Positions 53,826 to 62,886 of a stretch of 64,000 bases of DNA are shown here, in pieces. A program made the translations under genes and the position numbers. The notes below the pieces were generated by a model, which was not told the origin of the DNA, ran no database searches, and worked only from the letters and a program-made list of their open reading frames with translations. Numbering within the stretch: position 1 is the stretch's first letter; every line of letters begins with the position of its first letter. Source of the DNA: Pseudomonas frederiksbergensis (GTDB lineage: Bacteria > Pseudomonadota > Gammaproteobacteria > Pseudomonadales > Pseudomonadaceae); NCBI RefSeq assembly GCF_001952935.1, contig NZ_CP018319.1:5476001-5540000 (forward strand), given 5' to 3'.

Positions 53826-55423
53826 CGGCCAGCCGTTCGTTTGGATTGGTGATAAAGAAGTCCGGTCAGGGGAAGCGACAGCAGGATCATCAACAGGGCA
53901 TAGGGCGCAGCGGCGGCGTAGTCGATTTCGCTGGTCATGGCCCAGAACCCGGTGGCCAGGGTGCGCGTGCCGTTGGGGGCGAGCAGCAGGGTGGCGGTCA
54001 ACTCATTGGTGATCGCCAGAAACACCAGCGCGGCGCCAGCGGCAGCGCCGGGCGCTGCTAGACGCAGGGTGATCAGCCACAATGCCCGGGCAGGCGAGCG
54101 GCCGAGGCTGCGGGCCATATTTTCCAGCTCAACCGGCGCCTGGGCGATGCCGGCGCGCAAACTCACCAGGGCCCGGGGCAAAAACATCAGCAGGTACGCC
54201 AGCAGCACCGTGACCGTCGTCTGGTAAATCGGCCGGGCAAAATGGATGGTGACGGTCACCAAGGCCAGGGCCACGACGATCCCGGGCAACGAACTGGTGA
54301 TGTAGTTGCAGCTTTCCAATACGCGTTGCAACCGGCCCGGAGCGCGAATCGACAGCCAGGCAATCGGGATGGCGGCGCAGGTGGTGACGGCGGCGCCCGC
54401 AACGCCGAGCAGCAGCGTTTGTTCCAGCGCCGGCATAAGTTCGTCCATCTGCCACACCTGCGTGCCGCCGGCGATCAGCCAGTTACCTAAAGTCACCAGT
54501 GGCACGCCGAGTGTCAGCGCGCAGGTCGCAATCTGTACGGTCAGGGCGAGGAGGGTGGTTGCGGGTTTCAGGCGTACTACCCGCTGCTCGCGAGCGCTTC
54601 CCGACCCGACCCGAGCGTAACGCGCGTTACCGCGAGCGGCCGATTCTGCGGTCAGCATCACCAGGCAACACAGGGCGAGCACGCTGGCCAGCATGTGGGC
54701 AGCGGGGCCGTTGAAGGTGGACTTGAACTGATCGAAGATGGCCGTGGTGAAGGTGTCGAAACGGATCATCGCGTACAGGCCATATTCGGCCAGCAGATGC
54801 AGGCCCACCAGCAACGCGCCGCCGCAAATGGCCAGGCGCAGTTGCGGCAACACCACGCGGAAAAATATCGCCCAAGGCTTGAGCCCCAGCGATTCGGCAA
54901 CGTCTTCGATGGCTGGATCGAGCCTGCGCAGGGTGGCGGCTATCGGCAAATACAAGAACGGGAAGTAAGCGATGACCGAGACCAGCACCCCGGCAAACAG
55001 CCCGTGAATCGGCGGCACCAGACTGACCCACGCATAGCTGTGCACGAACGCTGGCACTGCCAGCGGCGCGGTCGCCAGCAACGACCACCAGCGCCGCCCC
55101 GGCAGGTTGGTGCGCTCTGTCAACCAGGCCAGCGACAGGCCTAACGTGACGCACAACGGAATCGTGATAACCACCAGCAAAACGGTGTTGATCAATAATT
55201 CAGCGACCCGCGGCCGGAATACCAGCGGCACAAGGGTCGCCCAGCCTGTCTGAAACGATACGCCGATGACGAAGGCAATCGGCAGCAGTGACAGCAGCGA
55301 AACCAGCACCGACAAGCCGATCACCCACGCGCCACCACGCCCCGCGAAGAGGCCGCGGGTTCGTCGTCGCAAGTTTGCGGGTATCGCCTCAGCGACACCC
55401 GCCGGCAAGGTTTCAGGCAGCAA
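53822..55423 (-). CDS. fbpB: Iron(III) ABC transporter permease, FbpB type
   Basis: 533 residues with about twelve spans in two homologous halves, the usual FbpB/SfuB duplication. Each half has an EAA-like loop: LDPAIEDVAESLGLKPWAIF and APVELENMARSLGRSPARAL. The start is a TTG directly after the fbpA stop codon, with GGA about nine bases upstream, which is weak but leaves no better choice. Translation probably depends on coupling to fbpA. Confidence 0.9.
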   Translation of the reverse strand: MLPETLPAGVAEAIPANLRRRTRGLFAGRGGAWVIGLSVLVSLLSLLPIAFVIGVSFQTGWATLVPLVFRPRVAELLINTVLLVVITIPLCVTLGLSLAWLTERTNLPGRRWWSLLATAPLAVPAFVHSYAWVSLVPPIHGLFAGVLVSVIAYFPFLYLPIAATLRRLDPAIEDVAESLGLKPWAIFFRVVLPQLRLAICGGALLVGLHLLAEYGLYAMIRFDTFTTAIFDQFKSTFNGPAAHMLASVLALCCLVMLTAESAARGNARYARVGSGSAREQRVVRLKPATTLLALTVQIATCALTLGVPLVTLGNWLIAGGTQVWQMDELMPALEQTLLLGVAGAAVTTCAAIPIAWLSIRAPGRLQRVLESCNYITSSLPGIVVALALVTVTIHFARPIYQTTVTVLLAYLLMFLPRALVSLRAGIAQAPVELENMARSLGRSPARALWLITLRLAAPGAAAGAALVFLAITNELTATLLLAPNGTRTLATGFWAMTSEIDYAAAAPYALLMILLSLPLTGLLYHQSKRTAGR

Positions 55424-56437
55424 TTAGAGCAGTCCAGCCTGTGTCATCAGCTCCACGGCTTTTTTACTGTCGAGTTTTGAGGCATCGACCGTTGGCGCGT
55501 CGAGTTGCTGCAAAGGCACCAGTTTTGGATTGGATTCAGCGTTCTTGCCCACGGCGTATTCGAACGATTTACCGGTCTTGAGGATGGCCTGGCCATCTTT
55601 GCCGGTAATCCATTTGAGGAACGCCTGGGCTTGTTCCTTGTGTTTGCTGGACGCCAGCACGCCGCCACCGGAGACACTGACAAACGCACCCGGATCCTTG
55701 TGCTTGAAGTAGTGCAGGGCGGTGTTCTTGCTGTTCTCGCCGGTCTTGGCCTGGTCGCCGAAGCTGTAATAGTGGTAGATCACGCCGCTGTCGATCTGCC
55801 CGGCGTTGACGGCTTTAAGCACGGAGCTGTTGCCTCGGTAGGCTGTAAAGTTGGTTTTCATCCCTTTCAACCATTCCAGGGTGGCGGCTTCACCCTTGAG
55901 TTCCAGCACGGCGGCGACGATGGCCTGGAAGTCGGCACCGGCCGGTGAAGCACCCCAACGACCTTTCCAGTTCGGACCGGAGAGGTCCATCAACGACTTG
56001 GGCAGCTCGGCTTCGGGCAGTTTGCTCGGGTTATAGACAAACACCGTGGAGCGCGCGGCGATCCCTACCCATTTGCCATGGGCCGGACGGTAGGCATCGC
56101 CGACCTGTTCCAGGGTGGCCGGCGCAACCGGCGCAAACAGCCCCGCGTTGTCGACCAGCACCATGGCCGGGGAGTTTTCGGTCAGGAACACATCAGCCGG
56201 GGAGGCCGTGCCTTCCTGCACGATCTGATTGCCCATCTCGGTGTCGTCACCATTGCGCAGGGTGACCTTGATTCCGGTTTCCTTGGTAAAACCTTCTATC
56301 CAGGATTTGGTCAGGCTTTCGTGCTGGGCGTTGTAGACCACAATGCCATCGGCATCCGCTGCATACACATGACCGGCACTCACCAACGCGGTGGCCAGCA
56401 GTGCTGTTTTCAGGAAAGAAGGTATAGGGGGACTCAT
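55424..56437 (-). CDS. fbpA: Iron(III)-binding periplasmic protein, FbpA type
   Basis: 337 residues with a signal peptide (FLKTALLATALVSAGHVYAA). The mature protein is a type-2 ferric-binding fold: GIVVYNAQHESLTKSWIEGF, KETGIKVTLRNGDDTEMGNQ, ASPADVFLTENSPAMVLVDN, and the tandem-tyrosine motif SGVIYHYYSFGDQA near residue 220 for Fe(III) coordination. It captures ferric iron in the periplasm for FbpB and FbpC. A candidate Fur box about 87 bases upstream suggests iron-repressed expression. Confidence 0.92.
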   Translation of the reverse strand: MSPPIPSFLKTALLATALVSAGHVYAADADGIVVYNAQHESLTKSWIEGFTKETGIKVTLRNGDDTEMGNQIVQEGTASPADVFLTENSPAMVLVDNAGLFAPVAPATLEQVGDAYRPAHGKWVGIAARSTVFVYNPSKLPEAELPKSLMDLSGPNWKGRWGASPAGADFQAIVAAVLELKGEAATLEWLKGMKTNFTAYRGNSSVLKAVNAGQIDSGVIYHYYSFGDQAKTGENSKNTALHYFKHKDPGAFVSVSGGGVLASSKHKEQAQAFLKWITGKDGQAILKTGKSFEYAVGKNAESNPKLVPLQQLDAPTVDASKLDSKKAVELMTQAGLL

Positions 56438-56523
56438 GCGTTGGCAGCTCCTGTTTTTTTTAAAATCCTGCGCGCAAACTCGGCAGAATCGACGGGAAAG
56501 GGTCGTCGATCAGTGTAGTTCAA

Positions 56524-56538
56524 TACGAATCATTTGCA
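56524..56538 (-). promoter_or_regulatory. Candidate Fur box upstream of fbpA
   Basis: On the minus strand TGCAAATGATTCGTA. Against the 7-1-7 Fur consensus TGATAATNATTATCA it matches ten of fourteen defined positions, and GCAAATGAT is the common Pseudomonas half-site. Confidence 0.5.
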
Positions 56539-56601
56539 TGTTTAAGGCGCGGTGCGCCAAATGAGAGAAAAGCGTCAATATTTCAGTAGCAACGCATCAC
56601 T

Positions 56602-56630
56602 TGTAGCAGCAGGTCTCGCCAGCTGCTACG
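56602..56630. repeat. Short hairpin GTAGCAGC / GCTGCTAC
   Basis: GTAGCAGC at 56603-56610 pairs with GCTGCTAC at 56622-56629 around an 11-base loop, 19 bases after the pqiC stop. No T-tract follows on the minus strand. The arms resemble the outer arms of the repeat at 2458. It could stabilise the 3' end of the pqi transcript. Confidence 0.6.
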
Positions 56631-56648
56631 GATCGCGTTATGGCTTGA

Positions 56649-57206
56649 TTAAGCCGATGGACACCCTTTTTGCATTCCGCCCGCGGCCTGGCTGATCAGC
56701 GCGGCCAGGCGTTTGACGTTGCTCTGCTGAGCCGCCACCAGCTCATCGATGGAAGCGCCTGAAGGTGTCTGCAATGTGCTGCGGCAGGTGACCAGCGCGG
56801 CATCACTTTCACTCAGATTGCGCAAGCGCCACTTGACGTCGATCAACGCATATTGGCCGGGAATCGAATCGAATCGCTGCACCTCTATCCGCACCGATAC
56901 GTTGCGTCGAGGATTGCTGTTGACCATTTGATCGATCAGCGCGCTGCGCAATTCATCCACCAGGCTCGCCGCCCACCACTCGGTTTCGAGGATCGCCATG
57001 CCACTGTTGCCCTGGCGAATGACGATCTGCGGACGATCGACCTGGGGCGGCACGCTGATGCCCTCGATCTGGATTTCCGCACCGCTGTTGCGCGCAGCAA
57101 GTCCCGGTTGAGCCGGAATCAGGGTGTGAAATTGAATCGGATCACTGCGGCATGCAGCCAGTAGCAACAATGCAGTGACCAAGCTGATCTTCAGCGGATA
57201 AACCAT
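56649..57206 (-). CDS. pqiC: PqiC-type outer-membrane lipoprotein
   Basis: About 185 residues. It starts with a lipoprotein signal, LVTALLLLAACRSD, with the lipobox Cys near residue 19, followed by the PqiC/DUF330 domain (GAEIQIEGISVPPQVDRPQI, ETEWWAASLVDELRSALIDQ, VRIEVQRFDSIPGQYALIDV). PqiC sits at the outer membrane and caps the PqiB tunnel in lipid transport across the envelope. ATG at 57206 with AGGAG upstream is chosen over an ATG overlapping the pqiB stop. Last gene of the pqi operon. Confidence 0.9.
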   Translation of the reverse strand: MVYPLKISLVTALLLLAACRSDPIQFHTLIPAQPGLAARNSGAEIQIEGISVPPQVDRPQIVIRQGNSGMAILETEWWAASLVDELRSALIDQMVNSNPRRNVSVRIEVQRFDSIPGQYALIDVKWRLRNLSESDAALVTCRSTLQTPSGASIDELVAAQQSNVKRLAALISQAAGGMQKGCPSA

Positions 57207-57223
57207 GAGTGATGCTCCTGTGG

Positions 57224-58879
57224 TCATTTGCGCGGTGGCCCCTGCATATCCATCGGCGCAGCATTGTCGGGACGGCCGCGAATCAGCGATTCCGGATGGC
57301 GTCCCAGGTAATCCGAGAGTTCACGCAAGGAGCGCGACATGCGCCCGAGCTCTTCGAGGGTCTGACCTAATTGTTCGCGTTGCGGCGAGTCTTCGGCCAA
57401 GGTCGAACTGGCCGATTGCAGGGTCTTGCTGACATCCGCCAGGGTGGTCTGCACGCCGGGCAGGGTCTTGGCGTTGAATTGCGCCAGACCTTTACGCAGC
57501 TCGACGAGGTTGCTGTCCAGATTGCCGGCAATCCGCTCAATAGGTAGTTGGTTGATCTTGTTGACCATGCCCTCGAGTTTTTCCTGCAACTGTTCGAGGC
57601 TGCCAGGAATAGTGGGGATAGTGACTGGACGGGCGGTCGGGTCGAAGACGACTTTCTCCGCCTTGGGGTAGAAGTCGAGCGCAATGTAGAGCTGGCCGGT
57701 CAACAGATTGCCGCTTCGGGCCTGGGCCCGCAGACCATTTTCGATGAAGGAACCCATCAAACGTACGCCAGCGGCTTCATCGTTAGGGTCATGCTTCAAC
57801 ACCTCGAGCATTTTGGTGTGGGCCTGGCCGAGTCGTTGCGGGTAGATCATGATCCCGACATTGACCGGGAAACTGCGCTTTTTCGCGTCGAAGTCCAGAT
57901 TGATCGCCACGACTCTGCCGAACTCCATGCCCAGGAATTCCACCGGTGCACCGACCCTGAGCCCGCGCAAGGCTTGATCGAAACGCAAGCTCAGGAATTG
58001 CCCCTTGCCGCTGGGCGGGGCGAGAGCGGTTAGCTGGTCTTCGAACAGATCGAATACTTTGTCCTCTTTAGCCGGTTGGTCATTCGGGCTGTAATCCGGA
58101 GCGCGGAAGGCGATGCCGCCCACCAGGATGGATGACAGCGACTCGGTTTTCAGCGAAAAGCCGTTGGCGCCGACATTCACGTCGATCCCGCTGGCGTTCC
58201 AGAACCGGGTATTTTCAGTGACGTAGGCATCGTTGGGCGAGTGGATGAACACTTCGATGTTGACCCCTTTGCCGTCGGCGTTCAGGGCATAGGCCACCAC
58301 TTGACCCACCGGAATCTTGCGGTAGTAAACCGGAGAGCCGATGTCCAGCGAACCGAGGTCCTGGGTGTTCAGGGTGAAGCGCTTGCCCGGCTCGCCATAG
58401 GTAATCGGTGGCGGGTTTTCCAGGCCAACAAAGTTTTTTGCACGAGCGTTGGCCTGGCCGATGTCGGCGCCAATGTAATCCCCGGACAGCAGGGTATCGA
58501 TACCCGACACCCCGCCGGCGCCAATACGTGGCCGCACTACCCAGAACTGCGAGTCTTCGCGAGTGAAACTTTCCGCCTGCTTGGACAGTTTGATGGTGGC
58601 GTTGACGCTCTTCTGGTCGTTGCTCAGCTCCACGTCCGAGACATGCCCGATCACCACGTTGCGGTATTTGACTTCGGTCTTGTTGGCGGTCAGGCCGCTA
58701 CCGGTTTTGAACGTAACGGTAATGGTCGGACCTTCCTGCATCATGGTGTGCACGACCAGGGAAATCCCCACCAGCACCGCGACGATCGGCACGATCCACA
58801 CCAATGAAACGCTGAAACGGCGGGTCTTGACAGGGGCCTGACCGGGGGCTTGCGGCCCGTCAGTGATTTGCGACTTCAT
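57224..58879 (-). CDS. pqiB: PqiB, MCE-domain tunnel protein
   Basis: 551 residues. One N-terminal membrane helix (SLVWIVPIVAVLVGISLVVH) is followed by three MCE (MlaD) domains starting near PTITVTFKTGSGLTANKTEV, PPITYGEPGKRFTLNTQDLG and SLRFDQALRGLRVGAPVEFL. A long coiled-coil C terminus follows (LEQLQEKLEGMVNKINQLPI and onward). PqiB forms hexameric rings and a helical needle that spans the periplasm for lipid transport. The start lies 20 bases inside the pqiA2 end, so the genes are coupled. Confidence 0.94.
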   Translation of the reverse strand: MKSQITDGPQAPGQAPVKTRRFSVSLVWIVPIVAVLVGISLVVHTMMQEGPTITVTFKTGSGLTANKTEVKYRNVVIGHVSDVELSNDQKSVNATIKLSKQAESFTREDSQFWVVRPRIGAGGVSGIDTLLSGDYIGADIGQANARAKNFVGLENPPPITYGEPGKRFTLNTQDLGSLDIGSPVYYRKIPVGQVVAYALNADGKGVNIEVFIHSPNDAYVTENTRFWNASGIDVNVGANGFSLKTESLSSILVGGIAFRAPDYSPNDQPAKEDKVFDLFEDQLTALAPPSGKGQFLSLRFDQALRGLRVGAPVEFLGMEFGRVVAINLDFDAKKRSFPVNVGIMIYPQRLGQAHTKMLEVLKHDPNDEAAGVRLMGSFIENGLRAQARSGNLLTGQLYIALDFYPKAEKVVFDPTARPVTIPTIPGSLEQLQEKLEGMVNKINQLPIERIAGNLDSNLVELRKGLAQFNAKTLPGVQTTLADVSKTLQSASSTLAEDSPQREQLGQTLEELGRMSRSLRELSDYLGRHPESLIRGRPDNAAPMDMQGPPRK

Positions 58880-59516
58880 CCATGACCTCCTCGTTTGGGT
58901 TATCCCGTTCTTCTTTATCCCAGATCAGGCGTGGGTCGAAACTCATTGCCGACAGCATGGTGAAGACCACCACCAGGCCAAAAAACAAGATCCCCGGGCG
59001 CGGTTCGATATCGGCCAGGGCTTGAAACTTGACCAGTGAGGCCACCAGGGCGACGACGATCACATCGAGCATCGACCAGTAACCGATGAGCTCGACGAAA
59101 CGGTACAGCGTTGAACGTTGCTTACTGGCCCATTGGCTGTCGCGCTGAACAGTCACCAGTAACAGCGTCAGGGCGACGAACTTGATGCCCGGCACCGCGA
59201 TGCTGGCGATGAAAATAATCAGGGCAATGTCCCAGGCGCCGTGCTGCCAGAACTCAATGACACCGCTCATGATCGTGCTATCGGCGCCGCTGCCAACCAT
59301 CTTGGTGTTCATCACTGGCAGCAGATTAGCCGGGACGTAAAACGCCAGGGCAGTGAACATGTACGCCCAGGTCCGGGCCAGTGAGTTGGTTTTGCGCCGA
59401 TGCAGTGGCGCGCCGCACCGTGGGCATTCGTGAGGTTCATCGGTGATGTCACAGGCCAGGCCGCAGCTATGGCACAGGCACAGGTTGAGTTCACTCGCCA
59501 CCGGGGGTCTGTTCAT
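58860..59516 (-). CDS. pqiA: PqiA second half (separate polypeptide)
   Basis: 218 residues. A zinc ribbon LCHSCGLACDI with CPRCGAPLHRR, then four membrane spans (TWAYMFTALAFYVPANLLPV, LIIFIASIAVPGIKFVALTL, IGYWSMLDVIVVALVASLVK, ILFFGLVVVFTMLSAMSFDP). E. coli PqiA is one chain holding two such units; here they are two genes. ATG at 59516 overlaps the stop of the first half by four bases. Inner-membrane partner of PqiB. Confidence 0.9.
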   Translation of the reverse strand: MNRPPVASELNLCLCHSCGLACDITDEPHECPRCGAPLHRRKTNSLARTWAYMFTALAFYVPANLLPVMNTKMVGSGADSTIMSGVIEFWQHGAWDIALIIFIASIAVPGIKFVALTLLLVTVQRDSQWASKQRSTLYRFVELIGYWSMLDVIVVALVASLVKFQALADIEPRPGILFFGLVVVFTMLSAMSFDPRLIWDKEERDNPNEEVMDEVANH

Positions 59517-60109
59517 AAGATGTCCCATAGGTCACGAATGTCGCGCCCGGCGATGCGGATCATCATCAGACTGAGAATGGCCAGGGCAAACAGGCCGATG
59601 CCGGGCAGCACATCGAGCAATCCGGCGAGTTTGATGACCGCGACCATTGCCCCCAGCAGACAGACCTCCAGCATGCTCCAGGGCCTGAGGGTTTCCAGCC
59701 AGCGCATGCAAAACTTGAAGCCAGGCGAGCGCTGGTGGGCGAGGGCGAAGCTCAGCACCCAGATCAGCAGCAACAACTGGAAAATCGGCGCGATGATCAT
59801 CGAGATCGCCGCCACCATGGCGATGAACGTGATCGGCCCCAGACTCAGGGCCAGCACCGAATCCCAAAGCGTTGCGCTGTTTTTCAGGCCTTTGAGGCTG
59901 ATGCTCATGACGGGGTAGAAGTTGGCGAAAATCCACAGCATCAACGCGGTGAAGGTCAACGCCAGACGTTGTTCCACCGTCAGGCCGTTATAGCGCTGAA
60001 GCACGCCGCCGCAGCGTGTACACAGGGTTTTCTGATGTTTGGCGAGCGTGACTTTTTCATACACGCAGTCGCAGTGCTCGCAGATGATCAGTCGGTCAGT
60101 CGTAGCCAT
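59513..60109 (-). CDS. pqiA: PqiA first half (separate polypeptide)
   Basis: About 198 residues from the ATG at 60109. It has a zinc ribbon ICEHCDCVYEK with CTRCGGVLQRY and four spans (LTFTALMLWIFANFYPVMSI, LSLGPITFIAMVAAISMIIA, WSMLEVCLLGAMVAVIKLAG, GIGLFALAILSLMMIRIAGR). First gene of the pqiA1-pqiA2-pqiB-pqiC operon. A palindromic repeat lies in the 219-base gap upstream, so the promoter should be between 60110 and 60197 or beyond. Confidence 0.9.
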   Translation of the reverse strand: MATTDRLIICEHCDCVYEKVTLAKHQKTLCTRCGGVLQRYNGLTVEQRLALTFTALMLWIFANFYPVMSISLKGLKNSATLWDSVLALSLGPITFIAMVAAISMIIAPIFQLLLLIWVLSFALAHQRSPGFKFCMRWLETLRPWSMLEVCLLGAMVAVIKLAGLLDVLPGIGLFALAILSLMMIRIAGRDIRDLWDIL

Positions 60110-60197
60110 AGGCCGCACTCGCCAGGACGCAGGGAAGTCAGAGCACTCCCTCAATATAGAAGCGCATCGCGATTGAGCAAATTAAAAGGCGGGTACT

Positions 60198-60304
60198 GAT
60201 CGTTCCCACGCTCCGCGTGGGAATGCCTCAATGGACGCTCTGCGTCCGCTGTTGGGACGCGGAGCGTCCCGGGCTGCATTCCCACGCGGAGCGTGGGAAC
60301 GATC
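60198..60304. repeat. GATC-bounded palindromic repeat, copy 6
   Basis: A complete copy, GATCGTTCCCACGCTCCGCG to GCGGAGCGTGGGAACGATC, with inner arms GGACGCTCTGCGTCC and GGGACGCGGAGCGTCCC. It lies between the puuB stop and the pqiA1 start on the minus strand. Confidence 0.92.
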
Positions 60305-60328
60305 ATAAGAGGAGGGGGAGAGTTATCG

Positions 60329-61630
60329 TCACCCAAGTAGTGCGCGCAGCCGATACCAGAACATGCCGAGGGCCAGCAGTGGCGAACGCAGCATGGGCCC
60401 ACCGGGAAAGGTCATGTGCGGCACGGCACTGAACACGTCAAAGCCCTGACTGTGTCCGACGTGGATCGCTTCACCCAACAGTTTTGCGCACCAGTGAGTC
60501 ACGTTCAGGCCATGACCGGAGTAGCCCTGGGCGTAGAAAACGTTCGGATGCTGGTTCAAGCGTCCGACCTGAGGGAAGCGATTGGCGGTGATGCCAATCT
60601 TGCCGCCCCATTGAAAATCGATGCGCACATTGGACAATTGCGGGAAGACCTTGAGCAATTGCGGGCGCATGTAAGCTTCGATGTCTGCCGGATCACGCCC
60701 GGAATAATGGCAGGCACCGCCGAACAGCAAACGTCGGTCCGCCGAGAGTCGGTAGTAATCCAGGCCGACTTTCTGGTCGCAGAGCGCCAGGTTCTGCGGG
60801 ATCAATTGCGCTGCAACGTCGGGCGCCAGCGGCTCGGTGGCGATGATGTAGCTGCCCGCAGGAAGCACTTTGCCGCTCAGTTTCGGTTCGAGCTCATCCA
60901 GATGAGCGTTGCACGCCAGCACCAGATTGCCGGCGCGCACCGTGCCGCCGGCACAGCGAACCTGCACCGTGCTGCCATGGATCAATTCCAGCACCGGGCT
61001 CTGCTCGAAGATCTGCACCCCCAGGGATTGCGCCAGTAGCGCTTCGCCAAGGACCAGGTTGAGTGGGTGCAAGTGACCCGAGCCCATGTCGACGAGCCCA
61101 CCGGCATACACGCCTGAGTTCACCACCTGCTGGCGAATCTGCTCCGGCCCGACGAGTCGGGTTTCGTGGGCGTACCCCGATTCGGCAAGGCCTTGCTGCT
61201 CAGCCTTGAACGCCGCGAACTGCGCTTTGGTATTGGCCAGTTCGCAGAACCCCCAGCGCAGGTCGCAATCAATCCCGTGTTCGCGAATGCGGTTGCCCAC
61301 GAGCGCTACCGACTCGACGCCCGCACGCTCAAGGTAGCGCACGCCTTCTTCACCGACATGACGGGCGAAACCGCTGACGTCATGGCCGATACCGCGAATC
61401 AACTGCCCACCGTTGCGCCCACTGGCACCCCAGCCGATTCTCCGGCCCTCCAGCAGAATCACCGAGAGCCCGCGCTGCGCCAGTTCGATCGCCGTGTTCA
61501 CGCCGGTAAAGCCGCCGCCGATCACACAGACATCGGCTTCAAGGTCCTCGGCGAGTGTAGGGTAGGGCACCATTCCATTGGCTGACGCCGCGTAATAGGA
61601 ATGAGCGTGTTCGTTGCTGTGCTGGTTCAT
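60329..61630 (-). CDS. puuB: Gamma-glutamylputrescine oxidase-type FAD oxidoreductase PuuB
   Basis: 433 residues of the DAO family. The FAD-binding motif is DVCVIGGGFTGVNTAIELAQ (residues 31-50), followed by LLEGRRIGWGASGRNGGQLI, YLERAGVESVALVGNRIREH and a C-terminal FYAQGYSGHGLNVTHWCAKL. It oxidises gamma-glutamylputrescine to the aldehyde with release of H2O2 and ammonia in polyamine catabolism. It overlaps the polyamine-binding-protein gene by four bases and is third in an operon with puuA. Confidence 0.9.
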   Translation of the reverse strand: MNQHSNEHAHSYYAASANGMVPYPTLAEDLEADVCVIGGGFTGVNTAIELAQRGLSVILLEGRRIGWGASGRNGGQLIRGIGHDVSGFARHVGEEGVRYLERAGVESVALVGNRIREHGIDCDLRWGFCELANTKAQFAAFKAEQQGLAESGYAHETRLVGPEQIRQQVVNSGVYAGGLVDMGSGHLHPLNLVLGEALLAQSLGVQIFEQSPVLELIHGSTVQVRCAGGTVRAGNLVLACNAHLDELEPKLSGKVLPAGSYIIATEPLAPDVAAQLIPQNLALCDQKVGLDYYRLSADRRLLFGGACHYSGRDPADIEAYMRPQLLKVFPQLSNVRIDFQWGGKIGITANRFPQVGRLNQHPNVFYAQGYSGHGLNVTHWCAKLLGEAIHVGHSQGFDVFSAVPHMTFPGGPMLRSPLLALGMFWYRLRALLG

Positions 61631-62715
61631 TGGTTGGACTTCACTTTGCTCCAGGAACGGGTCATCAAGCGCATGATCGGCTGCGGCGGCGTGGTGGAAA
61701 TGTAAAGTTTGTCGAGGACAGCCTGAGGCGGATAAACCTCAGGGTTGTTGACCAGTTCAGGGTCCATGTCTTGCTTGGACGCCGGGTTCGGGTTGGCGTA
61801 GCCGACTGACGCGCTGACCTTGGCAATCACTTGCGGATCGAGCAGGTAATTGATGAAAGCATGCGCCTCTTTCTGGTTGCTGGCGTCTGCTGGAACCGCC
61901 AACAGGTCGAACCACAAGTTGCTGCCTTCCTTGGGGATCGCGTAGGCGATGTTCACACCATTCTTGGCTTCCTTCGCCCGGTTCGCGGCCTGGAACACAT
62001 CACCCGAGTAACCGAACGCCACGCAGATGTCGCCGTTGGCCAGGTCCGAAACGTACTTGGATGAATGGAAATAGGTGATGTAAGGGCGGATGGTCAGCAG
62101 CTTGGCTTCAGCTTTTTTGAAGTCTTCAGGGTTTTCGCTGCGCGGGTCCATGCCCATGTAATTGAGAACGGCGGGGAATACTTCATCGGCCGAATCCATC
62201 ATCGACACGCCGCACTGACTGAGTTTCTTCAGGTTTTCCGGTTCGAAAAACACCGCCCAGGAATCGATGCGGTCAATGCCCAGCACTTGCTTGACCTTGT
62301 CGACGTTGTAGCCGATGCCGTTGGTGCCCCACAGGTACGGAACCGAGTGTTCGTTGCCCGGATCGTTTTTCTCCAGCAACGCCAGCAGTTTCGGGTCGAG
62401 GTTCTTGAAGTTGGGCAGCTGCGAACGATCGAGCTTCAGGAACGCGCCGGCTTTGACCTGGCGAGCGAGGAAGTGGTTGGACGGCACCACCACGTCATAC
62501 CCGGTGCGACCGGCGAGCAGCTTACCCTCCAGGGTTTCGTTGGAATCGAATACGTCGTAGATCACCTTGATCCCGCTTTTTGCCTGGAAGTCGGCGAGGG
62601 TGGTCTCGCCGATGTAATCGGTCCAGTTGTAGACGCTGACCGTTGGCTGAGCCTGCGCAACGGCGCTGAACAACACGGCCAGCGCGACCGGAACCACGGA
62701 TTTCAATAGACGCAT
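61627..62715 (-). CDS. Polyamine-binding periplasmic protein, PotF/SpuD type
   Basis: 362 residues. Signal peptide SVVPVALAVLFSAVAQA, then the polyamine-binding fold: VSVYNWTDYIGETTLADFQA, VIYDVFDSNETLEGKLLAGR, VPYLWGTNGIGYNVDKVKQV and DICVAFGYSGDVFQAANRAK. WTDY and the FYGTN-like segment are where PotF/SpuD contact putrescine or spermidine. ATG at 62715 has AAGAGG six bases upstream. No permease or ATPase gene accompanies it here, so it must work with the transporter encoded elsewhere or serve sensing. Confidence 0.9.
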   Translation of the reverse strand: MRLLKSVVPVALAVLFSAVAQAQPTVSVYNWTDYIGETTLADFQAKSGIKVIYDVFDSNETLEGKLLAGRTGYDVVVPSNHFLARQVKAGAFLKLDRSQLPNFKNLDPKLLALLEKNDPGNEHSVPYLWGTNGIGYNVDKVKQVLGIDRIDSWAVFFEPENLKKLSQCGVSMMDSADEVFPAVLNYMGMDPRSENPEDFKKAEAKLLTIRPYITYFHSSKYVSDLANGDICVAFGYSGDVFQAANRAKEAKNGVNIAYAIPKEGSNLWFDLLAVPADASNQKEAHAFINYLLDPQVIAKVSASVGYANPNPASKQDMDPELVNNPEVYPPQAVLDKLYISTTPPQPIMRLMTRSWSKVKSNQ

Positions 62716-62763
62716 ACGACACCTCTTGTAGTTGTTGGATTTTTCAGGCGTTGGCATTTTCCT

Positions 62764-62853
62764 TGTGGGAGCGGGCTTGCTCGCGAAAGCGGTCTATCAG
62801 TAAACGGTGATGTTGAATTTGCTGGCCTCTTCGCGAGCAAGCCCGCTCCCACA
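62764..62853. repeat. REP doublet 6
   Basis: TGTGGGAGCGGGCTTGCTCG and its inverse around about 50 bases, between puuA and the polyamine-binding-protein gene of one operon. Confidence 0.9.
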
Positions 62854-62886
62854 GGGGGAATGCGGTCTTATGTGAGAGCTTGTTTG

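Noticed and set aside
17541..62853. Repeated palindromes as a CRISPR array
   Set aside because: Copies are dispersed singly between genes, with no regular spacers and no cas genes.
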